Source: Polaromonas sp. (GTDB lineage: Bacteria > Pseudomonadota > Gammaproteobacteria > Burkholderiales > Burkholderiaceae_C). From it: a stretch of 64,000 bases of DNA. Of this stretch, positions 53,625-62,611 are shown piece by piece. The notes under the pieces are model-generated. The model did not search any database and was not told the origin of the DNA. It worked only from the letters and a program-made list of their open reading frames with translations. A program made the position numbers and the translations under genes. The stretch spans positions 1-64,000 of the forward strand of contig NZ_JABBPE010000005.1 of the NCBI RefSeq assembly GCF_012927455.1. Direction: 5' to 3'. Every line of letters begins with the position of its first letter. The first letter of the stretch is position 1.

Positions 53625-55687
53625 GCCTCATCATGAAAAATCAAGCAGTTTTTTTTGACCAGATGCTGTTCCGGGTTGCATTTGCGCTGTGCGCGCTTGC
53701 AGCATCGACATTGATCTCGGCCCAGACGCCACAGGCCATAGGAACATGGGCAAACGGGCCCAATTTACCTTTCTTCCCCGTACATGTTCACCTGCTGCAA
53801 AATTCGACTGTCATGGTATGGCCGGGCGACGGGGTAAGCGGCGATAACCCCCAAGTCTGGAATCCCGTGTCGGGTAGCGTGACGCCACTGAGCCAGTTAG
53901 GTTTCAACCCATTTTGCAGCGGGCATACGTTCCTTCCGGACGGACGGCTGTTCGTCGCCGGAGGCCACGCAGAAACCGCGGTTGGACTGCGAGATGCCAG
54001 CATCTTTAATCCTGTTGATAACAGTTGGGCGCGGCAACCACCGATGAACCTTGGGAGATGGTATCCCACGGTTACAGGGCTGCCAAACGGTGACGTTTTG
54101 GTCATCTCCGGCTCGGTGGACTTGCCTATCGGTACCAATCCTTTGCCGCAGGTATGGCAATCAGCGACCGGAACGTGGCGCGACCTTACTTCGGCTCAAC
54201 TTGCGCTTTCCATGTACCCAAACATGTTTCTTGCCCCGAATGGATTGGTTTTTCAAGCTGGACCGGAGGTTTTCACCCGGTATCTCAATACGGCTGGTAC
54301 GGGTGCATGGACAGGCGTTGGCGACAGAACATTTAATGGCGTGCGTGATTACGCCGGCGCTGTAATGTACGAACCAGGCAAAATTTTGTTCGCCGGCGGG
54401 GGCGATCCGCCTACCAATACCGCTGAAGTCATCGATTTGAATGCGAGCAGTCCGACATGGCGCGCTGTTACTTCGATGAGCGTGGCCCGTCGATCAATGA
54501 ACGCGACCATGCTGCCTGATGGAAAAGTGTTGGCTACCGGAGGCACCAGTGGACCAGGATTTAACAACGAGAGCACGCCGGTATTTGCTGCGGAGTTGTG
54601 GGACCCTGTCACAGAAACTTGGAGCACCATGGCGGCCGGTACTGTCCCCCGGCTCTACCACTCTGCAGCCGTGTTGCTGCCCGACGCTCGCGTATTGGTA
54701 ACTGGAGGCAACGGTTACACGCAGTCCGAAATTTTCTCGCCGCCTTATCTCTTTGCCGGTGCCCGACCTTCCATTACGTCAGCCCCTGCGATCGCAGGCA
54801 AAGGGCAGAGCATTTTTATCGGAACCCCCGACGCAACAGGCATTACGGGCATCACCTGGATTGCCCTTCCTTCGGTGACGCATACGAACAATATGCACCA
54901 AGGTTTCTTTCGCTCCACAAGCATCGCTCAGGTTGCCGGCGGCATCAGCACCGCCGCGCCGGACGACCCCACCGTTTCGCCGGGGTTTTACATGCTCTTC
55001 CTTTTAAAGAATGGCGTGCCGTCCGAGGCCAAGATAATTCAGCTAGGCAGCAGCGTCGCCGTCCCCGCACCCGCGCAGGCATGCAGCTTTCCCAACTGGG
55101 TGGCTGGCAGGCAATATGCGGCCGGCAGCATCGTGACCTACTCGGACGGCAAGCTGTACCGCGCCAAATTCGCCAACCCAGGCTACATCCCGACCGTCAG
55201 TACCTACTTCTGGGAGGCTTACGTCTGCACGATCACTCCGGCTCCGGCTCCGGCTCCGGCTCCGACTCCCACTCCCACTCCAACTCCAACTCCAACGCCG
55301 ACCCCGACTCCGGCACCCACCTGCATTTATCCGAGCTGGGTGGCTGGCAGGCAATATGCGGCCGGCAGCATCGTGACCTACTCGGACGGCAAGCTGTACC
55401 GCGCCAAATTCGCCAACCCAGGCTACATCCCGACGGTCAGCACCTACTTTTGGGAGGTTTACGTCTGCACGGCCACTCCTACTCCGACTCCGACTCCAAC
55501 GCCGACCCCGAGTCCGACCCCGACTCCGGCACCCACCTGCATTTATCCGAGCTGGGTGGCTGGCAGGCAATATGCGGCCGGCAGCATCGTGACCTATACC
55601 GACGGCAATCTTTACAGGGCCAAGTTCGCCAACCCGGGCTACATCCCGACGGTCAGCACCTACTTTTGGGCTAGGTACACCTGTTAG
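53621..55687 (+). CDS. Secreted copper-radical (galactose/glyoxal oxidase-like) oxidase with three C-terminal carbohydrate-binding modules
   Basis: The 688-aa protein has a signal peptide ending near LISAQT, kelch-like propeller repeats (about 40-370), a DUF1929-like C-terminal domain (about 380-475) and three ~48-residue modules (about 487-535, 570-615, 640-688). Each module is CYPSWV-type with YAAGSIVTY and VSTYFW, resembling chitin-binding type 3/CBM5-12. Pro/Thr linkers separate them. The copper/radical ligands of galactose oxidase are in place: Cys99 (FCSGHT), Tyr148 (GRWYPT), Tyr346-His347 (RLYHSA) and His421 (VTHTNN). It probably oxidises alcohols or aldehydes on a polysaccharide, making H2O2. 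Confidence 0.88.
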   Translation: MSLIMKNQAVFFDQMLFRVAFALCALAASTLISAQTPQAIGTWANGPNLPFFPVHVHLLQNSTVMVWPGDGVSGDNPQVWNPVSGSVTPLSQLGFNPFCSGHTFLPDGRLFVAGGHAETAVGLRDASIFNPVDNSWARQPPMNLGRWYPTVTGLPNGDVLVISGSVDLPIGTNPLPQVWQSATGTWRDLTSAQLALSMYPNMFLAPNGLVFQAGPEVFTRYLNTAGTGAWTGVGDRTFNGVRDYAGAVMYEPGKILFAGGGDPPTNTAEVIDLNASSPTWRAVTSMSVARRSMNATMLPDGKVLATGGTSGPGFNNESTPVFAAELWDPVTETWSTMAAGTVPRLYHSAAVLLPDARVLVTGGNGYTQSEIFSPPYLFAGARPSITSAPAIAGKGQSIFIGTPDATGITGITWIALPSVTHTNNMHQGFFRSTSIAQVAGGISTAAPDDPTVSPGFYMLFLLKNGVPSEAKIIQLGSSVAVPAPAQACSFPNWVAGRQYAAGSIVTYSDGKLYRAKFANPGYIPTVSTYFWEAYVCTITPAPAPAPAPTPTPTPTPTPTPTPTPAPTCIYPSWVAGRQYAAGSIVTYSDGKLYRAKFANPGYIPTVSTYFWEVYVCTATPTPTPTPTPTPSPTPTPAPTCIYPSWVAGRQYAAGSIVTYTDGNLYRAKFANPGYIPTVSTYFWARYTC
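55096..55680 (+). repeat. Triplicated module DNA with PT-linker microsatellites
   Basis: Three near-identical blocks start CTGGGTGGCTGGCAGGCAAT at 55096, 55336 and 55552. Blocks one and two are almost base-identical over 100 bp; the third has a few changes near its middle and end. They are separated by ACTCCG/GCTCCG trinucleotide-pair arrays (about 55227-55315 and 55475-55530) encoding the Pro-Thr/Pro-Ala linkers. The near-identity indicates recent duplication or gene conversion. Confidence 0.9.
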
Positions 55688-55823
55688 CAGACGCTGCGCG
55701 ACGCGGCACTCCGGCTGCGCGGATTCCCGTCCAAGAACTGCCGCGATGAAACAAAGGGCTTTTCGAGGCTTTCCGCGGCCACGGATCAAGCCTGTTTCAG
55801 GGACCACATCAGGATGAGGCGAG

Positions 55824-55988
55824 ATGCAAATTCTTCCCAGCCATCTCAGCACGCAACTCCAGCGCGGCTTTAACAACATCGACACGCTGCACGGTGACGA
55901 GGCCCTGCTGGTGCAGCAACCGACCGATCTAGTCCGGACAACCGCGCGGTTGCAAAACTACACCGAGCGCGCCGTGCATGTTGCTTAG
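55824..55988 (+). CDS. Possible small ORF, 54 aa
   Basis: MQILPSHLSTQLQRGFNNID continues to a TAG at 55986. GAGGCGAG lies just upstream of the ATG as a possible ribosome-binding site. The composition is plausible for a soluble peptide, but no homology is recognised. It fills part of the 358-bp gap between the oxidase and the desaturase, which otherwise shows nothing. Uncertain. Confidence 0.25.
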   Translation: MQILPSHLSTQLQRGFNNIDTLHGDEALLVQQPTDLVRTTARLQNYTERAVHVA

Positions 55989-56045
55989 CGCTCGCATGTC
56001 GACTGGAGCGAAGTGGAGAACGGCGGCCCCGGGAATTTAGAAAGC

Positions 56046-57245
56046 CTAGCTGCGCGCAGCGCGTAGCTTCATCGAGAACTCGCGCAGCGCAGCAATGCCG
56101 CTTTCTTCGGCACGGTGGCACCAGGCTTGCAGCTCGCACGCCAGTTGCTCACGCGAGGCCGAGGTAGTCAGCCACATCTGGCGCAACTCTTCACGCATGG
56201 TGACCATCTTGTCGAGCACCGGATGCTCGGCCCTGGCCTGGGCCAGTTGCGACTTCGCCGCTGCCGGAACTTTGTCATCGTCACGATGCAGCCAGCGACT
56301 GGCAACCCGCATCACCGAGATGTCGGCCTTGCGGGCTTTCAAGAGTGCGATCTCGGCTTTGCCGGCGCGCCGCAGCTCGCGCGCAAACCCAGCCATCACC
56401 TCATAACGGTGCGCAATTAGCGCTTCCAGCGTTTTTTCGTCAGCCACTGGCTGGATGGCGCCCAGCTGAAGCTTGGGTGGTACCTTCTTCACGGTCGCCA
56501 AGCCCACTTTTTCCATGGCGCGAATATAGACCCAGCCGATGTCAAATTCGTAGGGTTTGACCGAAAATTTGGCCGAGGTCGGATAGGTGTGGTGGTTGTT
56601 GTGCAGTTCTTCGCCGCCAATCATGATGCCCCAGGGCGAAATATTGGTGCTGGCGTCGGGTGCTTCAAAATTGCGATAGCCCCAGTAGTGACCTATGCCA
56701 TTGATGATGCCGGCGGCCGTCACTGGAATCCACGCCATTTGCACAGCCCAGACGGCCAGGCCAGCCGCACCAAACAAGGCCAGATTCAGAATCAACATCA
56801 GCCCGACGCCCTGCCAGCTGAAACGCGTGTACAGATTGCGCTCCAGCCAGTCACTGGGCGTGCCATGGCCAAACTTGAGCATGGTTTCCTGATTTTTGGT
56901 TTCGGCACGGTACAGCTCGGCGCCTTTCCAAAATACGGTTTCAATACCGCGCGTCTGCGGGCTGTGCGGGTCTTCAGCGGTTTCACACTTGGCGTGGTGT
57001 TTGCGGTGCACTGACACCCACTCCTTGGTGACCTGGCCGGTACCCAGCCAAAGCCAGAAGCGGAAGAAATGCGAGGGAATCGCGTGCAAGTCCATGGCGC
57101 GGTGCGCCTGATGGCGGTGCAGGTAAATCGTCACGCTAGCAATCGTGATGTGCGTTGTCACCAGCGCATACAAGACGATTTGCCACCAGCTGGCAGCCAA
57201 CAATCCATGAGCCAGCCAGTCGATGGCGGCATCAAAAACGATCAT
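56046..57245 (-). CDS. Acyl-CoA/fatty-acid desaturase (Delta9 type)
   Basis: The 399-aa membrane di-iron desaturase has three histidine clusters: HRHQAHR, HRKHH and HNNHH (the last in GGEELHNNHHTYPTSAKF). Hydrophobic segments flank them. A C-terminal region of about 140 residues (EKVGLATVKKVPPK onward) is a basic, helical extension seen in betaproteobacterial DesA-like proteins. It introduces a double bond in the acyl chain of membrane lipids. Gap 57246-57464 upstream has A-rich tracts and no gene. Confidence 0.9.
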   Translation of the reverse strand: MIVFDAAIDWLAHGLLAASWWQIVLYALVTTHITIASVTIYLHRHQAHRAMDLHAIPSHFFRFWLWLGTGQVTKEWVSVHRKHHAKCETAEDPHSPQTRGIETVFWKGAELYRAETKNQETMLKFGHGTPSDWLERNLYTRFSWQGVGLMLILNLALFGAAGLAVWAVQMAWIPVTAAGIINGIGHYWGYRNFEAPDASTNISPWGIMIGGEELHNNHHTYPTSAKFSVKPYEFDIGWVYIRAMEKVGLATVKKVPPKLQLGAIQPVADEKTLEALIAHRYEVMAGFARELRRAGKAEIALLKARKADISVMRVASRWLHRDDDKVPAAAKSQLAQARAEHPVLDKMVTMREELRQMWLTTSASREQLACELQAWCHRAEESGIAALREFSMKLRAARS

Positions 57246-57464
57246 ACAGTTCCTTTAAAACTTTCCAAACACCGCTCAGGCTCAAGGATCTGCCACTGCA
57301 AACTCCAGAGACCCAGGAAAATAGCAGAAACTTTTAGGCGGCTAGGGCACTAACGAAAAAACCCCTTGCGGCAACATGTCCGAGCGCCCGGCAAAAGCCA
57401 GACCAGGCAAAAAACAAAAACAAAAACAACTTTCGCCTGGATGCCGTCATCTGTCGCCAAAAAT

Positions 57465-58718
57465 TCATTCTTTTTGCCAAACGGCAGCAAAAAATCCATC
57501 CGTCTGGTGCAGATAGGGCCAAAGCCTGAGGTAAGGGCCGCTGCACAGCGTTTCGGCATGCTCCACTCCTAAATGGGTCAATAAGGGCCCTGTTTCAAGT
57601 AGCTTGAATTCTTTATTAGCGGCGCTGAAGGCTTCGGCAATCGCCTCGTTTTCATCGCGCAAGATGCTGCAAGTGGCGTACACCAGCCGTCCGCCTGGCT
57701 TCAGAAGACGCGCAGCGCTCTGCAAAATGGCCGTCTGCTTGGCCGTCAGTTCTTCGATCGCCTTCGGGCTCTGTCGCCATTTCAGGTCGGGGTTGCGCCT
57801 GAGCGTGCCCAGACCCGAGCAGGGTGCATCCACCAGCACGCGGTCTATCTTGCCAGCCAGCCGCTTGATGCGCTCATCGCGTTCATGCGCAATGGCGACC
57901 GGATGGACATTGGACAAGCCGCTGCGCGCCAGCCGCGGCTTGAGTGCATCAAGCCGATGCCCCGAGGTGTCAAACGCATACAACCGCCCGGTATTGCGCA
58001 TGGAGGCGCCCAGGCCCAGCGTCTTGCCACCGGCGCCCGCGCAAAAGTCAACCACCATCTCGCCGCGCTTGGCATCGACCAGCAGCGTCAGCAACTGCGA
58101 GCCCTCGTCTTGCACCTCGATGGCGCCGCGCGTGAACGCATCGAGCTTGCCCAGCTGCGGCTTGCCGACCATCCGCAAGCCCCACGGCGAGTATGGCGTT
58201 GCTACCGTTTTAATAGCAAACTTGGAAAGCTCCTTCTGCACATCTGCCCTTTTGTCCTTCAAGGTATTGACGCGCAAATCGAGCCCGGCCGGGGCATTGA
58301 GGCTTTCAACCAACGGCCAGAAGTCAGCGCCCAGCTGCGCCTTGAGTGGCTCCACCAGCCACTGCGGCAGGTTGTGGCGATGCAGCTCCATCAGATCGGC
58401 CGGCTTGACCTGATCGCAACGCGACAGCCAGTCTTGCTCCTGATCGGTCAGCGCGCCCAGCAGAAAATCGCGCTCTGCGGCAAAACCCAGAATCGCCAGA
58501 CGCCGCTCTGGCGGGCCGCTGCCATGCTGGGCCAGGTAGGTGTACAGCGATTTTTTGCGCAGCACGCCGTAAATCGTCTCGGCCACGGTGGCGCGCTCGC
58601 GCGGGCCTAGACGGAGCTCGCGGAAATAGCGCGACACCACCATGTCGGCGGGAAAATCAAATTTAAGAACCTGCTTGAGTAGCTCGGTACAACAGTCGAG
58701 TAAGGCGTTAGGATGCAT
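57465..58718 (-). CDS. 16S rRNA (cytosine-C5) methyltransferase RsmB/RsmF-like (NOL1/NOP2/Sun family)
   Basis: The 417-aa SAM-dependent enzyme has an N-terminal NusB-like helical region, SAM motif VVDFCAGAGGKTLGLGA, catalytic PCS in DAPCSGLGTLRRNPDLKW and TCS in YATCSIL. The two-cysteine arrangement (PCS and TCS) is that of RNA m5C methyltransferases. RsmB is the likeliest member, but the exact position methylated is not certain. It is divergent from the DUF1653 gene. Confidence 0.88.
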   Translation of the reverse strand: MHPNALLDCCTELLKQVLKFDFPADMVVSRYFRELRLGPRERATVAETIYGVLRKKSLYTYLAQHGSGPPERRLAILGFAAERDFLLGALTDQEQDWLSRCDQVKPADLMELHRHNLPQWLVEPLKAQLGADFWPLVESLNAPAGLDLRVNTLKDKRADVQKELSKFAIKTVATPYSPWGLRMVGKPQLGKLDAFTRGAIEVQDEGSQLLTLLVDAKRGEMVVDFCAGAGGKTLGLGASMRNTGRLYAFDTSGHRLDALKPRLARSGLSNVHPVAIAHERDERIKRLAGKIDRVLVDAPCSGLGTLRRNPDLKWRQSPKAIEELTAKQTAILQSAARLLKPGGRLVYATCSILRDENEAIAEAFSAANKEFKLLETGPLLTHLGVEHAETLCSGPYLRLWPYLHQTDGFFAAVWQKE

Positions 58719-58786
58719 AGCACCTATTGTCCCACTGCTGCCCTACTCCCTCTTCTTCTTCAGCATTGATTCAGCATTGATTGACC

Positions 58787-59023
58787 ATGTCACATGCCCT
58801 GCCCCCGCTGATCGACACCCCGCCCGGTCTGTACCGCCATTACAAAGGCAGGCTGTATGCCGTGGTGGGCACGGTGCGCCACAGCGAAAGCCTTGAAGCC
58901 ATGACGCTATACCGCGCGTTGTATGGCGACCAGGGTCTGTGGGTGCGGCCCACCGCCATGTTCAATGCAGACGTGCTGGTCGACGGTGTAGCCCAGCCGC
59001 GCTTCGCCTTGCAACCCGATTAA
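58787..59023 (+). CDS. DUF1653 domain protein
   Basis: The 78-aa protein is a single DUF1653 domain: PPGLYRHYKGRLYAVVGTVR, HSE..EAMTLYRALYGDQG, LWVRPTAMFNADV. These small conserved beta proteins have no known function. ATG 58787 was chosen over TTG 58781. It is divergent from the methyltransferase and precedes prfC by 145 bp, which includes a hairpin-rich repeat. Confidence 0.88.
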   Translation: MSHALPPLIDTPPGLYRHYKGRLYAVVGTVRHSESLEAMTLYRALYGDQGLWVRPTAMFNADVLVDGVAQPRFALQPD

Positions 59024-59044
59024 GCGCATCAAAGAGGCTTCCCC

Positions 59045-59145
59045 TGCCAGCCAGGGCCGCGGAACCGGCTTTGTCGGGCCGCAGGCGCAGCGACCCCCTC
59101 GGGGGGCAGGAAGCTACACGAAGTGAGCGACCGTGGGGGCCATGC
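59045..59145. repeat. GC-rich intergenic palindromic element (second repeat family)
   Basis: It contains GCAGCGACCCCCTCGGGGGG and AAGCTACACGAAGTGAGCGA, ending CGTGGGGGCC. CCCCCTC/GGGGG forms a hairpin at 59094-59105. I recall such sequences between genes of Acidovorax/Polaromonas-like bacteria. A related piece may lie at 2480-2510 (CCTTGGGGCGGTCCGTCGG). Confidence 0.5.
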
Positions 59146-59168
59146 AACCTCACCGATAATCATGGGTT

Positions 59169-60785
59169 ATGTCTGAAAACACCGAAATCGCCAAGCAGGT
59201 CAAGCGCCGCCGCACGTTTGCCATCATTTCCCACCCCGACGCCGGCAAGACCACGCTGACTGAAAAGCTGCTGCTGTTCTCGGGCGCGATTCAGATTGCC
59301 GGCAGCGTGAAGGCGCGCAAGGCGGCGCGCCACGCCACGTCTGACTGGATGGAGATTGAAAAGCAGCGCGGTATTTCAGTGGCCAGCTCGGTCATGCAGA
59401 TGGAATACCGCGACTGCGTGATCAACCTGCTCGACACCCCCGGCCACCAGGATTTCTCGGAAGACACCTACCGCGTGCTGACGGCGGTGGACGCCGCGCT
59501 GATGGTGATTGACGCGGCCAACGGCGTCGAGCCGCAGACGCGCCGGCTGCTGCAGGTCTGCCGCGCCAGAGGCACGCCCATCCTGACCTTTGTCAACAAG
59601 ATGGACCGCGAGGTGCAGGATCCGATGAGCCTGATGGACGCTATCGAGCAAGAGCTCGGCATGACCGTTGTGCCCTTCACCTGGCCGGTCGGCATGGGCA
59701 AGCTGTTTCACGGCGTTTATGACAGGCGCGAAAAGCGCATGCGCGTCTTCAGCCCCGGCGAAGACAAGGCCGGCGGCGACGATGAAATTCTGGCCGGCCT
59801 GGACAACCTTGAGGCCGGCAAACGCTTTGGCGCCGAATTCACCCAGGCGCAGGGCGAACTCGAACTGCTTAACGGCGCCTCGCCCGAGTTTGACCGCGCC
59901 GCCTTCCTCGGCGGCAAGCAAACGCCGATGTTCTTCGGCTCGGCCATCAACAACTTCGGCGTGCAGGAAGTGCTGGACGCGCTAGTCGATCTGGCCCCAC
60001 CGCCGGCAGAACGTGAAGCCATTCAGCGCGTGGTGCACCCTGAAGAAAGGAAATTCTCGGGCGTGGTGTTCAAGATCCAGGCCAATATGGACCCGGCGCA
60101 CCGCGACCGCATTGCATTTTTGCGCGTCGCCAGTGGCGAGTTCACGCGCGGCATGCGGCTTAAGGTGGTGCGCAGCGGCAAAGAGCTCCGGCCCAACACC
60201 GTGGTCAGCTTCATGAGCCAGCGCCGCGAGTTGCTCGACACCGCCTTTGCCGGCGACATCATAGGTATTCCGAATCACGGCGTTCTGCAGCTTGGTGACA
60301 CGCTGACCGAAGGCGAAGCGCTGCAGTTCACCGGCCTGCCCTTTTTTGCGCCGGAAATGTTCCGCGCCGTCGAAGTGGCCGATCCGCTGCGCAGCAAACA
60401 ATTGCGCGCCGGGTTGACGCAGCTCGGCGAAGAAGGCGCGATCCAGGTGTTCCGCCCGATTGCCGGTTCGTTGCTGCTGCTGGGCGCCGTCGGCCAGCTG
60501 CAGTTTGAGGTAGTGGCGCACCGGCTCGAGCATGAATACGGCGTCAAGGCCCGCATCTTGGGCAGCAACTTCAACCTGGCGCGCTGGGTCACCTGCGACG
60601 ACCCCAACGAGCTAAAAAAATTCATGGACGCCAACGCCCACCGCGTGGCCCTAGATGCCGTCGATGCACCGACGCTGCTGGTCGACCACAGCGCCACCCT
60701 GCGCGCCGTCGAGCAGCAATGGCCCAAGATCAGGTTCCATGCGCTGCGCGAGCACGCTGGGCTGGTATTTCAGTCAAAAATGTAG
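59169..60785 (+). CDS. prfC: Peptide chain release factor 3
   Basis: The 538-aa translational GTPase releases RF1/RF2 from the ribosome after peptide hydrolysis. G1 is SHPDAGKTTLTEKLL, G3 is LLDTPGHQDFSEDTYR, G4 is TFVNKMD. Its length matches RF3 and the C-terminal domain is complete (QWPKIRFHALREHAGLVFQSK). The ATG at 59169 gives the standard start MSENTEIAKQVKRRRTFAI. Confidence 0.97.
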   Translation: MSENTEIAKQVKRRRTFAIISHPDAGKTTLTEKLLLFSGAIQIAGSVKARKAARHATSDWMEIEKQRGISVASSVMQMEYRDCVINLLDTPGHQDFSEDTYRVLTAVDAALMVIDAANGVEPQTRRLLQVCRARGTPILTFVNKMDREVQDPMSLMDAIEQELGMTVVPFTWPVGMGKLFHGVYDRREKRMRVFSPGEDKAGGDDEILAGLDNLEAGKRFGAEFTQAQGELELLNGASPEFDRAAFLGGKQTPMFFGSAINNFGVQEVLDALVDLAPPPAEREAIQRVVHPEERKFSGVVFKIQANMDPAHRDRIAFLRVASGEFTRGMRLKVVRSGKELRPNTVVSFMSQRRELLDTAFAGDIIGIPNHGVLQLGDTLTEGEALQFTGLPFFAPEMFRAVEVADPLRSKQLRAGLTQLGEEGAIQVFRPIAGSLLLLGAVGQLQFEVVAHRLEHEYGVKARILGSNFNLARWVTCDDPNELKKFMDANAHRVALDAVDAPTLLVDHSATLRAVEQQWPKIRFHALREHAGLVFQSKM

Positions 60786-60803
60786 CCTTTCAAGGCTTTT
60801 TAG
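60784..60803 (+). terminator. Weak terminator downstream of prfC
   Basis: AGCC-TTTCAA-GGCT with a short stem is followed by TTTTTA. It overlaps the prfC stop codon. Weak but well placed. Confidence 0.4.
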
Positions 60804-60804
60804 G

Positions 60805-60856
60805 CCTGTAGCCCAATATCCACGGGCGCAAGAAGCTATCATTTTTATAGCATATT
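60805..60856 (-). repeat. Interspersed repeat, copy 8
   Basis: CTGTAGCCCAATATCCACGG then GCGCAAGAAGCTATCATTTTTATAGCATATT, in minus orientation. The 315-bp gap after prfC also holds a long hairpin GCCCTTGG/CCAAGGGC (60894-60934) and no gene. Confidence 0.8.
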
Positions 60857-61100
60857 TTCGTTCGTAAACGATCCGTCGGCTGTACTTCGTGCAGCCCTTG
60901 GTGGGGTGCTGCGGTCCGGTCGCCCGCCAAGGGCACGGGCAAAGCTATTGCGGTTGTGCAGGCTGCGTCTGGCGCGGAACAAGGCCGCGCGCGGCAGGCA
61001 GCACGGGTAGGAAAAGGACTACCGCAACTGACGGCCCAGTCTGCTGTTCGCGTGTTGCCTGGTTCCTATGCTAATTAGACCTATCAAAAAAGGAGCATCC

Positions 61101-62453
61101 ATGCGTACCACCAGCTTGTTGCCAACGGCTATCGCCTTGCAAGACATGCAAGAGGGGATGTCTGGAATGCCGCGTCCTTTTATGCCCACAGATTGGGCGC
61201 CGCCGCATCGATTACCAGCCGGCGCGCGAGGCGCGCTATTCACCACCGCAATCGCAGCCGCCGGTGCGCTGCTGGCGGCATGCGGTAATGGTGGTTCTTC
61301 CGGTTCTTCCGACAACTCGGCAGCCGAACAAGCCGCCCTCGTTGCGCAAGGTAAAGATATTTTCCGCTTCGATACCTTTGGCGACGAGACCCAGTGGACC
61401 GATAAGCTGCGCCTGCATGAAACCATCAGCGCCAAGGTCGATCCGACAACCGCTCTTTCGGTTGGCCTGAAGGTCGATGCCGAGGTGTTGCCGCCGGCCG
61501 TGGTGCAGGGAATCCAAAATAAATCGATCAGCCTGACCGACCCCGCCACAACCGTCGCCCTGATCAAACTTAATGCCGTGGTCGGCATCAAAGGCACGGT
61601 CGAGACGGTCAACGGCAAAGACACGCTGACGCGGGTCGGCGTGACCTGCGCCCTGTGCCATTCGACCGTCGATAACTCGTTTAGCGCCGGCATCGGCAAG
61701 CGGCTCGACGGCTGGCCCAACCGCGATCTGAACCCTGGCGCCATCATCGGTCTGTCGCCAGCGCTGAGCGCCGCGCAAAAGGCGGTCTACAACTCCTGGG
61801 GCGCTGGCAAGTACGACCCCCGCTTCAATCAGGACGGCATAAATGGCCCACAGGTCATCCCGCCGGCCTATGGGCTGCAGGGCATCAACAAGATCATCTC
61901 GACTGGCGACGGCGACAACCTGGCCTACTGGAACCGCTACGTGGGCGTGACCCAAATGGGCGGCCACGGATCGTTTTCCGATCCGCGCATCGGTGTCAAG
62001 GGTGTCAACGTCACCAACGGAACCGATGACCTGATCACCGCGAAGTTGCCAGCCTTGCAGGCCTATCAGCTTTCGATTGCAGCACCACCTCCACCAGCTG
62101 GCAGCTTCGATGCCTCTGCGGCTGCGCGCGGCAAGCTGGTCTTCAACACTGCCGGCACCTGTGCGACCTGCCACACCGGCGACAAGTTCACGGATGCAAA
62201 TACGCGGCTGCATCCGCCCACAGACGCCGTCAGCGAGCCGGAGCCGAACGGCGCGCCCAGCTACGCCTCACGCAGTGCAACCAAGCAGTACCGGACCGCG
62301 CCGCTGGCAGGGCTGTGGCAGCACGCGCCTTATTTCCACAACGGAACGGCGCCGACACTGGAGGCGGTGGTGCAAACCTACAACACGAAGCGGGCGCTGG
62401 GTCTGACGCCTGCTCAGGCTGCTGATCTGGTCCAGTACCTGAAATCCTTGTAA
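61101..62453 (+). CDS. Diheme cytochrome c-like lipoprotein
   Basis: The protein of about 450 aa has two heme c sites: CALCH (in VTCALCHSTVDNS) and CATCH (in GTCATCHTGDKF). A lipobox-like LLAACGNGG lies at about residues 65-73 after a hydrophobic stretch, so it may be a lipoprotein, but 55 residues precede the hydrophobic part, unusually long for a signal. The C-terminal domain resembles the cytochrome c peroxidase/MauG type (LAGLWQHAPYFHNG). ATG 61101 has AAAGGAG upstream; an ATG at 61068 is less likely. It lies between prfC and the carbonic anhydrase on opposite strands. Confidence 0.82.
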   Translation: MRTTSLLPTAIALQDMQEGMSGMPRPFMPTDWAPPHRLPAGARGALFTTAIAAAGALLAACGNGGSSGSSDNSAAEQAALVAQGKDIFRFDTFGDETQWTDKLRLHETISAKVDPTTALSVGLKVDAEVLPPAVVQGIQNKSISLTDPATTVALIKLNAVVGIKGTVETVNGKDTLTRVGVTCALCHSTVDNSFSAGIGKRLDGWPNRDLNPGAIIGLSPALSAAQKAVYNSWGAGKYDPRFNQDGINGPQVIPPAYGLQGINKIISTGDGDNLAYWNRYVGVTQMGGHGSFSDPRIGVKGVNVTNGTDDLITAKLPALQAYQLSIAAPPPPAGSFDASAAARGKLVFNTAGTCATCHTGDKFTDANTRLHPPTDAVSEPEPNGAPSYASRSATKQYRTAPLAGLWQHAPYFHNGTAPTLEAVVQTYNTKRALGLTPAQAADLVQYLKSL

Positions 62454-62611
62454 ATTGGCTATCGGTTAGCGTCAGCACAGGCGTAGTTTCGCTCCAAAAC
62501 CAAGCCCGAAAGCAACATCTGATTAGCGGGGAGTAATCGAGAGCCGCCACACAGCTCCAACATTACAAGCTCGATATGTCGTCACTGCGTGGCCAGGGGC
62601 CGCGCGATGCC

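Noticed and set aside
55096..55680. CRISPR-like array of regular repeats
   Set aside because: The blocks are in-frame protein modules of about 145 bp with Pro-Thr linkers. There are no short spacers or cas genes.
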